Part shown: piece after piece, positions 8,364 to 17,260 of the stretch
Layout of the letters: the number at the start of each line of letters is the position of its first letter
Numbering within the stretch: the stretch's first letter is position 1
Assembly (NCBI GenBank): GCA_963626805.1
Contig: CAVFXS010000033.1
Location: 1-60,205, forward strand
Direction of reading: 5' to 3'
Length of the DNA stretch: 60,205 nucleotides
Origin: CAG-632 sp963626805
Lineage (GTDB): Bacteria; Bacillota; Clostridia; Lachnospirales; Lachnospiraceae
Notes under the pieces: generated by a model
Database searches by the model: none
Seen by the model: the letters and a program-made list of their open reading frames with translations, nothing else
What the model was told of the DNA's origin: nothing
Position numbers and translations under genes: made by a program

Positions 8364-8409
8364 ATCGATACAGGTAGTACGCTGAAATCGATGCAGGTCA
8401 TACGCTGAG
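8364..8409. repeat. Two tandem 23-bp repeats
   Basis: Units at 8364-8386 and 8387-8409 (ATCGATACAGGTAGTACGCTG and a close variant) differ at a few positions. They abut the stop codon of the symporter gene. Function unknown. Confidence 0.6.
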
Positions 8410-8410
8410 A

Positions 8411-10129
8411 TTAATTCTTTGCAGCTTTTTTCAGAGCCTGCTCCTTCTTTAGAATCGGCTGAAAGTTCTTCATATCAGAAGCAATTTCCCCACTTAACGC
8501 CAGCAGACAGATCAGATTCGGAATAGCCATCAGGGCATTGGCGATATCTGATAGGTTCCAGACCAGATCAAGGGTTGTGGTTGCACCGATATAAGCAATC
8601 AGTGAGAATACGATCCGGTAAATGATATTGAATTTATGAGTATGCAACAGGTATTCAAAGGCTTTCTCCCCATGGTACTCCCAGCCAAGGATCGTGGAAA
8701 ATGCGAAGAGTGCGATTCCAATCGTGACAAGCCATGCACCGGCCTTGCCAAGGACGGTGGAGAATGCCTGAATCGTCAGGGCAGAACCGACATACAGCTC
8801 CTCATAGCAGTAGGTGCCGTCAGGGTTAAACTTGAATATATTTCCATCCGCATCCCGCCATGCACCGGTCAGCTGCCGGTCGGTAATGGAACCGCTTTCC
8901 GATGGATGTGCAGTCATATCTGATCGTTCAAGTTCATCTGCACCGCAGGCGGTCAGCTGATAGATCGTCTTTCCGTCACTGCTGGTCAGAACCACGGAAG
9001 AATCATCGATGATATCCATGGCATACCCGGTTGTAACAGTCTCCGACTTTGAATTCACGGAGGTCAGCATCAGAGTATCCGCCTCATAGGAACAGGTATT
9101 ATCCTGTGTGACATGCGTGGTGCCGAGCACACCGGAGCTGGCAATACAAAGACCGGTAATCGTACATACCACGATTGTATCCCAGAAGGTACCGGTCATA
9201 TTGATATAACCCTGACGTACCGGATTATCGGTGGTAGCGGCTGCGGCTGTGATCGCGGCAGAACCCATACCGGCTTCGTTCGAGAAGACACCGCGGGCAA
9301 CACCGTATCGCATTGCATTGGCGAAGGATGCAACCACCGTACCCAGAACACCACCGCTGACTGCCTGGAAATTAAAGGCGGATTTCAGAATCAGAACCAC
9401 ACCGGACGGAACATTCCGGATATTCAGGATGATAACGATCAGACCGGCAATGACATAGAAAATAGCCATCAGCGGAACCACAACAGAGGATACCTTGGAA
9501 ATCGTCTTGATACCGCCGACAATGATCAGTAGAGCCAGAACCGTGATCACGATTCCGATTACCGCAGTCGGTGCACCGAAGGTCTCATGGATGGAAGAAG
9601 AAATGGAATTGGCCTGTGTCATATTGCCGATACCGAAGGAGGCAACCACTGCAAAGAATGCGAACAGCCAGCCGAGCACGCTGCCGAACTTCTTGTGCTT
9701 CAGAGCCTTTTTCATGGTATACATCGGACCGCCGGACATTTCTCCCTTTTCATTCACTTCCCGGTATTTGATCGCAAGCATACATTCACTGAACTTGGAG
9801 GTCAGTCCGAAGCAGGCGGAAACCCACATCCAGACCAGGGCACCCGGACCACCGGAAACCATGGCGGTCGCAACACCTACGATATTACCGGTACCGATCG
9901 TGGCAGCCAGTGCGGTTGTCAGGGCAGAGAACGGAGAAACATCACCGGTTCCCTTTTTCTTACGGGCCTCTTTACTTAATGTACTTTTCAGGGCATAGCC
10001 CAGATTTCTCCATGGAAGGAATCCGGTCCGGATGGTCAGGAAAATACCGGTACCCACCAGCAGAACCAGCATGACGGGCCCCCATACAAACCCATCAACA
10101 GCACTTACAATTTCAGAAAACTTATCCAT
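8411..10129 (-). CDS. Sodium:alanine symporter (AGCS family) with inserted domain
   Basis: A 572-residue Na+-coupled small amino acid carrier (AGCS). Core motifs seen are FLPWRNLGYALK, ALAATIGTGNIVGVATA, GGPGALVWMW, the SNEAGMGSAAI block (about residue 284) and the C-terminal GWEYHGEKAFEYLL. Family members are usually near 450-490 residues. The excess is one insertion at about residues 335-448 (roughly 8790-9125), in a loop after a membrane helix, with a lipocalin-like LTGAWRDADGNIFKFNPDGTY segment. The start ATG has AGAGGAG upstream. The gene is monocistronic, with a long leader carrying a terminator hairpin, so attenuation is possible. The transported amino acid (Ala or Gly) is inferred from the family. 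Confidence 0.92.
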   Translation of the reverse strand: MDKFSEIVSAVDGFVWGPVMLVLLVGTGIFLTIRTGFLPWRNLGYALKSTLSKEARKKKGTGDVSPFSALTTALAATIGTGNIVGVATAMVSGGPGALVWMWVSACFGLTSKFSECMLAIKYREVNEKGEMSGGPMYTMKKALKHKKFGSVLGWLFAFFAVVASFGIGNMTQANSISSSIHETFGAPTAVIGIVITVLALLIIVGGIKTISKVSSVVVPLMAIFYVIAGLIVIILNIRNVPSGVVLILKSAFNFQAVSGGVLGTVVASFANAMRYGVARGVFSNEAGMGSAAITAAAATTDNPVRQGYINMTGTFWDTIVVCTITGLCIASSGVLGTTHVTQDNTCSYEADTLMLTSVNSKSETVTTGYAMDIIDDSSVVLTSSDGKTIYQLTACGADELERSDMTAHPSESGSITDRQLTGAWRDADGNIFKFNPDGTYCYEELYVGSALTIQAFSTVLGKAGAWLVTIGIALFAFSTILGWEYHGEKAFEYLLHTHKFNIIYRIVFSLIAYIGATTTLDLVWNLSDIANALMAIPNLICLLALSGEIASDMKNFQPILKKEQALKKAAKN

Positions 10130-10234
10130 ATAATCACTCCTCTTTCATTCCTGCTTTATTATTGCTTTATTTCCCGCGATCAATGACTGCAATAAAGCAC
10201 ATCAAAAGCACATCACCGCCATAACAGAAAAGAA

Positions 10235-10276
10235 AAAGGGACCACGAAATGATAAGTTATCATTCGAAGTCCCTTT
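10235..10276 (-). terminator. Leader terminator/attenuator upstream of the symporter gene
   Basis: On the minus strand AAAGGGAC...GATAA-C-TTATC...GTCCCTTT forms a long hairpin followed by a TTTTTCTTTT tract. It lies between the promoter (10331-10302) and the symporter start (10129), so most transcripts would stop here unless antitermination occurs. No known riboswitch aptamer could be recognised before it. Confidence 0.7.
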
Positions 10277-10301
10277 GCTTCCCGTTACTGAAATTAAAGT
10301 T

Positions 10302-10331
10302 ATTCTATATTACGGAGCGGTGAGTTGTCAA
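10302..10331 (-). promoter_or_regulatory. Promoter of the symporter leader
   Basis: On the minus strand TTGACA (10331-10326) is followed after 16 to 18 bases by TATAGAAT (10309-10302). It is divergent from the topoisomerase gene. Confidence 0.65.
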
Positions 10332-10407
10332 GAGCAAATCGGCTCTTTTCCCGGATAGAGTTTTCGTGTATAATAAATAAGTTAAGAACAGGAAGGCAGG
10401 ATATAAT

Positions 10408-12417
10408 TTGAAGAATTTATATATTGCAGAGAAACCAAGCGTAGCACGGGAATTTGCAAAGGCATTAAAAGTAAATGGCGGTAATCGTGACGGATACATC
10501 GAGGATGAGAACAGTATCGTTACCTGGTGTGTCGGACATCTGGTTACCATGAGCTATCCGGAGGTGTATGATCCGGCACTGGCGAAATGGAGTATGAATA
10601 CGATCCCGTTTATTCCGGAACAGTTCCGATATGAGGTGATCGGGAATGCATCGAAGCAGTTTCAGATCGTCAAGGGACTCTTAAACCGGGAGGATGTCGG
10701 ATGCATTTATGTCTGCACAGACTCCGGACGGGAAGGAGAATATATCTACCGTCTGGTAGACCAGATGGCAGAGGTTGATGCAAAGAAGACGAAGAAGCGG
10801 GTCTGGATCGACTCACAGACAGAGGAGGAAATCCTGCGTGGAGTCCGGGAGGCGAAGGACCTTTCCGAGTATGATAACCTGTGTGCGGCAGCGTATTCGC
10901 GTGCGAAGGAAGACTATCTGATGGGTATTAATTTCTCGCGGGTGCTGACACTGAAATACGGATATGCGGTCCGGAATTATTTGAATGAGAACCGGCCGGG
11001 AGCCATATCGGTCGGCCGGGTCATGACCTGTGTGCTGGGCATGGTCGTACAGAGAGAGCGAAGTATCCGGGAGTTTGTAAAGACACCATTCTACCGGATC
11101 ATGGCGAAGGTGCAGGCAGAGGATGAGACCTTTGATGCAGAATGGCGTGCGGTGGAGGGCAGCCGGTACTATCAGTCGCCGAAGCTGTATAAGGAGAATG
11201 GATTTAAGAACCGGGAGGATGCAGAGGCACTGATTCGGGAGATGAAGGATCCGGCCCCTTATGAGATGAAGGTGGAGAAGATCGAGAAAAAGGTGGAGAA
11301 GAAGAATCCACCGATGCTATACAATCTGGCAGATCTGCAGAATGACTGTTCCCGGCTGTTTAAGATCAGTCCGGATGAGACCCTGAAGATCGTGCAGGAG
11401 TTATATGAGAAAAAGCTGGTCACCTATCCGCGAACCGATGCCAGAGTGCTGTCCACAGCCGTCAGCAAAGAGATCCATAAGAATATCGGCGGACTGAGAA
11501 ACTATCAGGCATTGGCAGGCTATGCGGCCCATATATTGGAAGAGGGCAGCTATAAAGGAATTGCAAAGACCAAATATGTCAATGATAAGCAGATTACAGA
11601 CCATTATGCAATCATTCCGACCGGACAGGGATTCTCCGCATTAAACTCGGTATCCCAGACGGCACAGGGTGTATATGAGATCATAGCCAGACGGTTTCTG
11701 TCCGTATTCTATCCGCCGGCAGAATATCAGAAGGCATCCCTGACACTGGAGCGGAAGGGCGAGCGTTTTTTCGCCAGCTTTAAGATCCTGTATAAGCAGG
11801 GATTTCTGGAGGTTGCAGGAAAGGCCTTCAACAGTACCAGAAAAAAGGGCGAAGAAGAGGAAGAAGAGAAGTTCAGTCCGGGCCTGATCAAATACATTGC
11901 CGGTTTGAAAAAGGGCAGCAGTGTTGAGGCACAGGACTTTGAGATCCGGGAGGGTGAGACGAAGCCGCCGAGCCGTTATACCTCCGGTACACTGGTTATC
12001 GCCATGGAAAAAGCCGGCTCCGATATTGAAGAAGAGGAGCTGCGGGATTACATGAAGGGCAGTGGGATCGGCACCAGTGCGACCCGTGCGGAGATTATCA
12101 AAAAGCTGATCAATATCCAGTACATGGCACTGAATAAGAAGACACAGGTAGTCACACCGACCTTAAAGGGCGAGATGATTTATGACATTGTATATTATTC
12201 GATCAATGCCCTGTTGCAGCCGAAGCTGACAGCCAGCTGGGAGAAAGGGCTGGGTCAGGTAGAACGGGGTGAGATCACAGAGGAGCATTATATGAAGATT
12301 CTGGAGGATTTTGTCGTAAAGAAGACGGAACTGGTCAAGGGACTGCAGAATCAGAATGCATTTACCCCATTGTTTGATAAATCAGCAGCGTATTATAAGA
12401 AAGGAAGAGGAAAATGA
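10408..12417 (+). CDS. topB: DNA topoisomerase III (type IA)
   Basis: A 669-residue type IA topoisomerase. The TOPRIM domain starts at MKNLYIAEKPSVAREFAKAL and contains CTDSGREGEYIYR (about residues 104-116). The catalytic tyrosine is in LVTYPRTDARV (about residue 340). The C-terminal region (PSRYTSGTLVIAMEKAG, GIGTSATRAEII) is normal, but no zinc fingers follow, so it resembles the shorter TopB enzymes. Translation starts at TTG 10408 with AGGCAGG upstream. The stop overlaps the next gene by ATGA. A TATAAT at 10369-10374 may be its -10 box. It would decatenate or relax single-stranded-containing DNA; similar genes also occur on mobile elements, but no such context is visible here. Confidence 0.93.
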   Translation: MKNLYIAEKPSVAREFAKALKVNGGNRDGYIEDENSIVTWCVGHLVTMSYPEVYDPALAKWSMNTIPFIPEQFRYEVIGNASKQFQIVKGLLNREDVGCIYVCTDSGREGEYIYRLVDQMAEVDAKKTKKRVWIDSQTEEEILRGVREAKDLSEYDNLCAAAYSRAKEDYLMGINFSRVLTLKYGYAVRNYLNENRPGAISVGRVMTCVLGMVVQRERSIREFVKTPFYRIMAKVQAEDETFDAEWRAVEGSRYYQSPKLYKENGFKNREDAEALIREMKDPAPYEMKVEKIEKKVEKKNPPMLYNLADLQNDCSRLFKISPDETLKIVQELYEKKLVTYPRTDARVLSTAVSKEIHKNIGGLRNYQALAGYAAHILEEGSYKGIAKTKYVNDKQITDHYAIIPTGQGFSALNSVSQTAQGVYEIIARRFLSVFYPPAEYQKASLTLERKGERFFASFKILYKQGFLEVAGKAFNSTRKKGEEEEEEKFSPGLIKYIAGLKKGSSVEAQDFEIREGETKPPSRYTSGTLVIAMEKAGSDIEEEELRDYMKGSGIGTSATRAEIIKKLINIQYMALNKKTQVVTPTLKGEMIYDIVYYSINALLQPKLTASWEKGLGQVERGEITEEHYMKILEDFVVKKTELVKGLQNQNAFTPLFDKSAAYYKKGRGK

Positions 12418-13106
12418 GACAGGAAGAATTGCAGGAAGCGTGTAAGGTAGATCAGTTATTTTATCAGCTGGAGGAAACTCTGGCGAAGGAATTACTGGAA
12501 CAGGTAACATATCCATGGGAGGCATTAAAGGGCATCCATGACCTGATCCTGAAGCTGGGACCGACTCTGCCGGAGGATATTTATGAGGAGCGGGAGCCGC
12601 AGATCTGGATTGCAAAGACGGCGAAGGTATATCCGACCGCAACTATTCTGGCACCGGCGATTATCGGCCCGGATACGGAAGTACGGCCGGGAGCCTTTAT
12701 CCGGGGCAATGCACTGGTTGGCTCCGGATGTGTGATCGGAAACTCCACAGAGCTTAAGAATGTCATCATTTTTAATTCCGTACAGGTGCCGCATTACAAC
12801 TATGTGGGCGATTCGATCCTCGGCTATCATTCCCATATGGGAGCCGGAAGTATCACCAGCAATGTAAAGGCAGATAAGACCCTGGTAACCGTGAAGGCCG
12901 GAGAGGCGGGGATCCCGACCGGACTGAAAAAGTTCGGCGCCATTCTCGGTGACTGGGTTGAGATCGGCTGTAATACCGTACTGAATCCGGGTACCGTGGT
13001 CGGCAGAAAGAGTCATGTATATCCGGTATCCATGGTGCGGGGAATGGTTCCTGCAGACAGTATTTATAAGAAGCAGGGAGAAGTTGCACAATTAAGAGAG
13101 AATTAA
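12414..13106 (+). CDS. Left-handed beta-helix (hexapeptide) nucleotidyl/acyltransferase-like protein
   Basis: A 230-residue protein. An N-terminal helical part (about 1-70) precedes hexapeptide repeats from about residue 72 (ATILAPAIIGPDTEVRPGAF, LVGSGCVIGNSTELKN, NYVGDSILGYHSHMGAGS) that form a left-handed beta-helix, as in the C-terminal half of GlmU. It lacks the GlmU uridyltransferase domain. Such proteins are often labelled UDP-N-acetylglucosamine pyrophosphorylase, but only the beta-helix can be supported here. It overlaps topB by ATGA, so it is cotranslated with it. Its substrate is unknown; an acetyltransferase-like role is plausible. Confidence 0.8.
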   Translation: MRQEELQEACKVDQLFYQLEETLAKELLEQVTYPWEALKGIHDLILKLGPTLPEDIYEEREPQIWIAKTAKVYPTATILAPAIIGPDTEVRPGAFIRGNALVGSGCVIGNSTELKNVIIFNSVQVPHYNYVGDSILGYHSHMGAGSITSNVKADKTLVTVKAGEAGIPTGLKKFGAILGDWVEIGCNTVLNPGTVVGRKSHVYPVSMVRGMVPADSIYKKQGEVAQLREN

Positions 13107-13123
13107 CATTCAAGGAACAGAAA

Positions 13124-13170
13124 AACAGCATCCGGGGACAGATAATGCTATGTAATATCCGGATGCTGTT
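13124..13170 (-). terminator. Terminator for the minus-strand gene, between convergent genes
   Basis: AACAGCATCCGG (13124-13135) pairs perfectly with CCGGATGCTGTT (13159-13170). Read on the minus strand it is followed by a TTTTTCTG tract, so it mainly terminates the small membrane protein gene. Confidence 0.75.
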
Positions 13171-13205
13171 CCTGTAGTAACGGACCTGAAAAGGTCTGAA
13201 CGGGA

Positions 13206-13652
13206 TTATTTATTTACAGTTGCTTTTTCCAGAGCGTTCTTGATTGCCTGAGTAAGAATCACGGATGTATACTGGCTGTCTGCAGAGCAGGTCAGGTCAT
13301 CGGCTGATTCGATATCCGGAAGCTGTGCATTGATCTCTTCCAGAGCAGGAGTCAGGAGCGGGTACATGGTTTCTACGGTTTCGTTCAGGTTTACGATGGA
13401 GACATCGCAGATGCGGTTACTGTCTACGGTGACCTGGACATCCAGCTTGGAATCCCCCAGCTGAACGGTAGAGGAATAGACACCGGGGATATAGGCAGAG
13501 GTTTCGGTAACTTCCGGATCTCCCTGTGGTGCCTTTTCGGGCAGAAACATGAACAGAAGGAGAAGAAGCAGAAGAATCCCCAGAACGACAAAAATCATCG
13601 TATAGATGAGTTCTTTTGCTTTTAATATTAAGATTTTGGTATTCGAACCCAT
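13206..13652 (-). CDS. Membrane-anchored FMN-binding-domain-like protein
   Basis: A 148-residue protein with a long hydrophobic helix (IYTMIFVVLGILLLLLLLFM, about residues 15-34) and an extracytoplasmic domain. YIPGVYSSTVQLGDSKLDVQ and ICDVSIVNLNET resemble the beta-strands of FMN-binding (FMN_bind) domains, and a late SQYTSVILTQAIKNAL helix matches the end of that fold. The flavin-accepting S(T)GAT-type motif is not convincing, so FMN attachment is doubtful. The start is moved to the ATG at 13652, with AGAGGTGA just upstream; a GTG three codons earlier is in frame. It stands alone and is divergent from addB. Function unknown. Confidence 0.65.
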   Translation of the reverse strand: MGSNTKILILKAKELIYTMIFVVLGILLLLLLLFMFLPEKAPQGDPEVTETSAYIPGVYSSTVQLGDSKLDVQVTVDSNRICDVSIVNLNETVETMYPLLTPALEEINAQLPDIESADDLTCSADSQYTSVILTQAIKNALEKATVNK

Positions 13653-13759
13653 AACTGTCACCTCTCGTTTTCTATAGTTATATATATTCAGTCCTTCGGA
13701 AAATATGACAGAAGCCGGGAAGGAAAATCAAACAGATGGGATAGAGCGGGAACAGAGAA

Positions 13760-13792
13760 TGCAGACGAAAACAGAGAGTGCAGACGAAAACA
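13760..13792 (+). repeat. Short direct repeat upstream of addB
   Basis: TGCAGACGAAAACA occurs at 13760-13773 and 13779-13792, a 19-base period, just before the addB ribosome binding site. It may be a duplication without function. Confidence 0.5.
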
Positions 13793-13816
13793 AAGCAGAC
13801 AGGTAAGGAGTAGCAT

Positions 13817-16800
13817 ATGATTCAGATTATAGAGGGAGCCAGCGGGTCCGGTAAAAGTCATCTGGTATATGAGGAAATCATTCAGGCCGCCATGCGGGAG
13901 CCGGAGAAGGCCTTTTTTCTTCTGGTGCCGGAGCAGTTTACCATGCAGGCACAGCGGGATATTGTAACCATGCATCCCAATCACGGAACCATGAATATTG
14001 ATATTGTCAGCTTTAAACGGCTGGCATACCGGATTTTTGAGGAGCTGAATATCCGAACGGATCATGTCCTGGAGGATTTCGGAAAGAGCATGCTGTTGCA
14101 GAGAATCCTGCTGGAGCATCGCCGAGAGCTGCCATGCTTTGGCCCATGTGTCAACAAGCTGGGCTTTATTGACGAGCTGAAATCATTAATGACAGAGCTG
14201 TTCCAGTACCGGGTGGGACCGGAGGATATCAGACGGGTTTGCAGATCCGTGAATGGACACACGATGCTGAAGGGCAAGCTGGATGATCTGCTGTTTGTAT
14301 ATGAGGAGTTTCAGAAGGAAGTGAAGGACTCCTATATTATTGCAGAGCATGTATTGGAAATGCTGGCAATGCAGATTCCACAGTCGGAGCTGTTAGCCGG
14401 CAGTGTGATTTATCTGGATGGATTTACCGGCTTTACACCGATACAGTATGAGGTGCTGGAGGCACTGGCACAGGTATGTGACGCGGTAACGATTACAGTT
14501 ACCATTGATGCGGAAAGTGCACAGAAGGAGAGCTGTGCGGAGCATGAGCTGTTTTATTTAAGCAAGGATACGATTCAGCGGATCTGCCGGTTGGGAGAAC
14601 GGTTGGAAATCTATGTAGAGGAGCGGTTTCTGGAGCAGAAGGGACCGAGATTCCGGGGAGCTCCGGAGCTTGAACATCTGGAGAATAATCTGTTTCGGTT
14701 TCCATATCAGGTATATCCGGACGATGTACAGAATATATATCTGCAGACCTTTGGTACACCGAGGCAGGAGTTGCAGGCGGCAGGACGTCAGATCCGGGCA
14801 ATGGTGCGGGAAGGCAGATACCGGTTCCGGGATATTGCGGTCATTCATGGAGATCTGGCCGGGCTGGAACCGATGGCAGAGGAGATCTTTCCCAAGCTTG
14901 AAATCCCGTATTTCATAGATACGAATCAGAGCATTTATATGAATCCCTGTCTGGAGGCCATCCGGGCGATTCTGGATATCACGGAATCCGATTATTCCTA
15001 CGAGAGTGTATTCCGGCTCTTAAAAACCGGCATCACATCGCTGTCCATGGATGAGATCGAGCTTCTGGAAAACTATGTTTTAAAGAAGGGGATCCGGGGG
15101 CGGAGCTGGTGGAGAAAGGTCTTTGAAACAGAGGATGCGGGAGAGACCGGAGTCGAAGCTATCGGTCGTCAGATATCGGAGATGCTGGCACCATTTACGC
15201 AGGCACTGAAGGAAGCAGAGAAGGTACAGGATTATGTGGAGGTACTGAAACAGTTTCTGCAGAGCTTTGAAATGGAGAAGCAGCTGGAGGCGGCAGCGGA
15301 TGATTATGAGGAACAGGGGAATCTGGTGCTGTCCAAGGCCTATGAGCAGATTTATGATAAGCTTACGAATATCTGGGATAAAATGACAGAGATTCTGGGA
15401 GAGGAAACACTGTCATCGGAAGAATTCCGTAAGGTTCTGGAGACCGGATTAAATGATATTACGCTGGGCGTTATTCCGCCGAGCATCGATCAGGTCATGA
15501 TCGGTGATATAGAGCGAAGCCGTCTGAACCATGTCAAGGTGCTGTTTGTTCTCGGCATCAATGACGGTATCATTCCAAAGGCTGCCGGAAGCAGCGGAAT
15601 CCTCTCAGAGGCCGACCGGGCGATTCTGGGACAGGAGCTGGAGCTGGCGCCGGATCCGAGAAGCCGTGTATTTACGGAACAGTTTTATTTATATCAAAAC
15701 CTGACGAAGCCATCCGGAGAGCTGCATCTGATGTATCATATGCAGGATCAGGACGGAAATGAGGTGTTGCCGGCCTATCTGATCGGCCGGATCCGGAGAA
15801 TCTTTCCGCAGCTGGAGGTGGACGGATATTCCACCAGAGAATTAAGCTGGGAGAACATTGAGACACCGGAGGACAGTACGGAGAATCTCATCGCTGCCCT
15901 GTTTCAGGAGGAGCCGCTGTCGGAGGAAGAGGCGGGCCTCTGGAAGGAGCTGTGCAGCTATTATGAGAAGAATCAGCCGGAGCGGATCAGCCGGATTCAG
16001 GCCGGACTCTTATATAACAATCTGAACACGATCCTGTCTGCGGAAACGGCGGCACGATTATACGGTAAGGAGCTTCATACCAGTGTATCCAGACTGGAGA
16101 CCTACAGTCGGTGTCCGTATCAGTTCTTTCTGGAATATGGTCTGCAGTTAAAGAAGCGGGAGCAGAATGAGGTATCCTTAAGTGATATGGGAAGTCTTTT
16201 GCACCGCATTGTGGAAGGTGTATTTTCTCAGGTGGAGAAACGGAATGCAGAGACACTGGAGCTGTCGGATCCCGCGGAAAATGAATGGGAAACCGTAACG
16301 GATGAGGCATTACTTCAGATGGTGGAACAGGAGATGCAGGAAGCTATTGCGCAGGAGGAGAAGGAGCATTTAAACCTGAGTGGCAGCAGCCGTCAGCTGA
16401 TGGAACGGATCGGCAGAACCGCATCCTACGCAGTGCTGGATCTTAGAAACCAGCTGCTTCAGGGGCAGATGATTCCGTATCGGTTTGAAATGGCATTCCC
16501 TTCCGAGGATCTGGAGCGGGAGGGTGTCAATCTGGATACGACTCAGATCCGGCTTGGAAACGGAAGTCGGATGTTCCTGAAAGGAATCATTGACCGGATC
16601 GATATCTGTCAGGATGCAGAGCATGTGTATGTAAAGGTGCTGGATTATAAGAGCAGCAGAAAAACGATCGATGTGAATCAGGTGAATGCCGGACTGCAGC
16701 TGCAGCTTCTGGTATATACCAATGTTGTCATAGAGGTATTGAAGAAACGGTTTCCGGACAAAGAAATCGTACCGGCAGGCTCCCTGTATTATGGCTTCCG

Positions 16801-17260
16801 GATTCCAATGGTGGAGAAGTCTGTCCGGGTGGCAGGCGAAGCACTGGAGCGGAAGATCAGCCGGGAAACCGCACTGACCGGTGTGATCAACCGGGAGGAG
16901 CCATGTATCACACTGCTTGGCGGTAATGAGATTCTTCCGGTGAAGGTGAAGAAGGTAGACGGCGAGGAGCAGATTCAGGAAAGTGATACCGTATTGACCG
17001 GTGCGGAATATCATCAGCTCCTGGAAGAGGTGAACCGGACGGTGGCGGAGCTCGGAGAGGAGATTGCCGAGGGACAGATTCCGATACGGCCGGTACAGAC
17101 CGGACGCACACTCCCGTGTGAATACTGTGATTATCAGGATGTATGTAAGATCGACTGCCGGGATGGCGGCAATCAGATCTATACGATAGCAGACCGGCAG
17201 GCTGCAAGGAAAGGAGGCAGAGACCATGCAGTGGACGAAGGAACAACAGGCAATCATTGA
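13817..17260 (+). CDS. addB: ATP-dependent nuclease subunit B (AddB)
   Basis: A 1147-residue subunit of the AddAB helicase-nuclease, which processes double-strand breaks for RecA-dependent repair. It shows a P-loop at the N-terminus (GASGSGKSHLV, about residues 7-17), a RecB-like nuclease motif LDYKSS near residue 943 and the four iron-sulfur cysteines: one in SRCPYQFFLEYG (about 765) and three in the C-terminal CEYCDYQDVC. The length is typical of the family. It has an AAGGAG ribosome binding site. The end overlaps the addA start by 35 bases, so the two subunits are coupled. Confidence 0.97.
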   Translation: MIQIIEGASGSGKSHLVYEEIIQAAMREPEKAFFLLVPEQFTMQAQRDIVTMHPNHGTMNIDIVSFKRLAYRIFEELNIRTDHVLEDFGKSMLLQRILLEHRRELPCFGPCVNKLGFIDELKSLMTELFQYRVGPEDIRRVCRSVNGHTMLKGKLDDLLFVYEEFQKEVKDSYIIAEHVLEMLAMQIPQSELLAGSVIYLDGFTGFTPIQYEVLEALAQVCDAVTITVTIDAESAQKESCAEHELFYLSKDTIQRICRLGERLEIYVEERFLEQKGPRFRGAPELEHLENNLFRFPYQVYPDDVQNIYLQTFGTPRQELQAAGRQIRAMVREGRYRFRDIAVIHGDLAGLEPMAEEIFPKLEIPYFIDTNQSIYMNPCLEAIRAILDITESDYSYESVFRLLKTGITSLSMDEIELLENYVLKKGIRGRSWWRKVFETEDAGETGVEAIGRQISEMLAPFTQALKEAEKVQDYVEVLKQFLQSFEMEKQLEAAADDYEEQGNLVLSKAYEQIYDKLTNIWDKMTEILGEETLSSEEFRKVLETGLNDITLGVIPPSIDQVMIGDIERSRLNHVKVLFVLGINDGIIPKAAGSSGILSEADRAILGQELELAPDPRSRVFTEQFYLYQNLTKPSGELHLMYHMQDQDGNEVLPAYLIGRIRRIFPQLEVDGYSTRELSWENIETPEDSTENLIAALFQEEPLSEEEAGLWKELCSYYEKNQPERISRIQAGLLYNNLNTILSAETAARLYGKELHTSVSRLETYSRCPYQFFLEYGLQLKKREQNEVSLSDMGSLLHRIVEGVFSQVEKRNAETLELSDPAENEWETVTDEALLQMVEQEMQEAIAQEEKEHLNLSGSSRQLMERIGRTASYAVLDLRNQLLQGQMIPYRFEMAFPSEDLEREGVNLDTTQIRLGNGSRMFLKGIIDRIDICQDAEHVYVKVLDYKSSRKTIDVNQVNAGLQLQLLVYTNVVIEVLKKRFPDKEIVPAGSLYYGFRIPMVEKSVRVAGEALERKISRETALTGVINREEPCITLLGGNEILPVKVKKVDGEEQIQESDTVLTGAEYHQLLEEVNRTVAELGEEIAEGQIPIRPVQTGRTLPCEYCDYQDVCKIDCRDGGNQIYTIADRQAARKGGRDHAVDEGTTGNH

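Noticed and set aside
9113..9998. Long plus-strand open frames opposite the symporter gene
   Set aside because: They run antisense to well-conserved AGCS motifs, have no ribosome binding sites and show low-complexity, Thr/Arg-rich products typical of shadow frames.
10129..10300. Glycine riboswitch or T-box in the symporter leader
   Set aside because: Known motifs of either class are absent; only the terminator hairpin can be supported.
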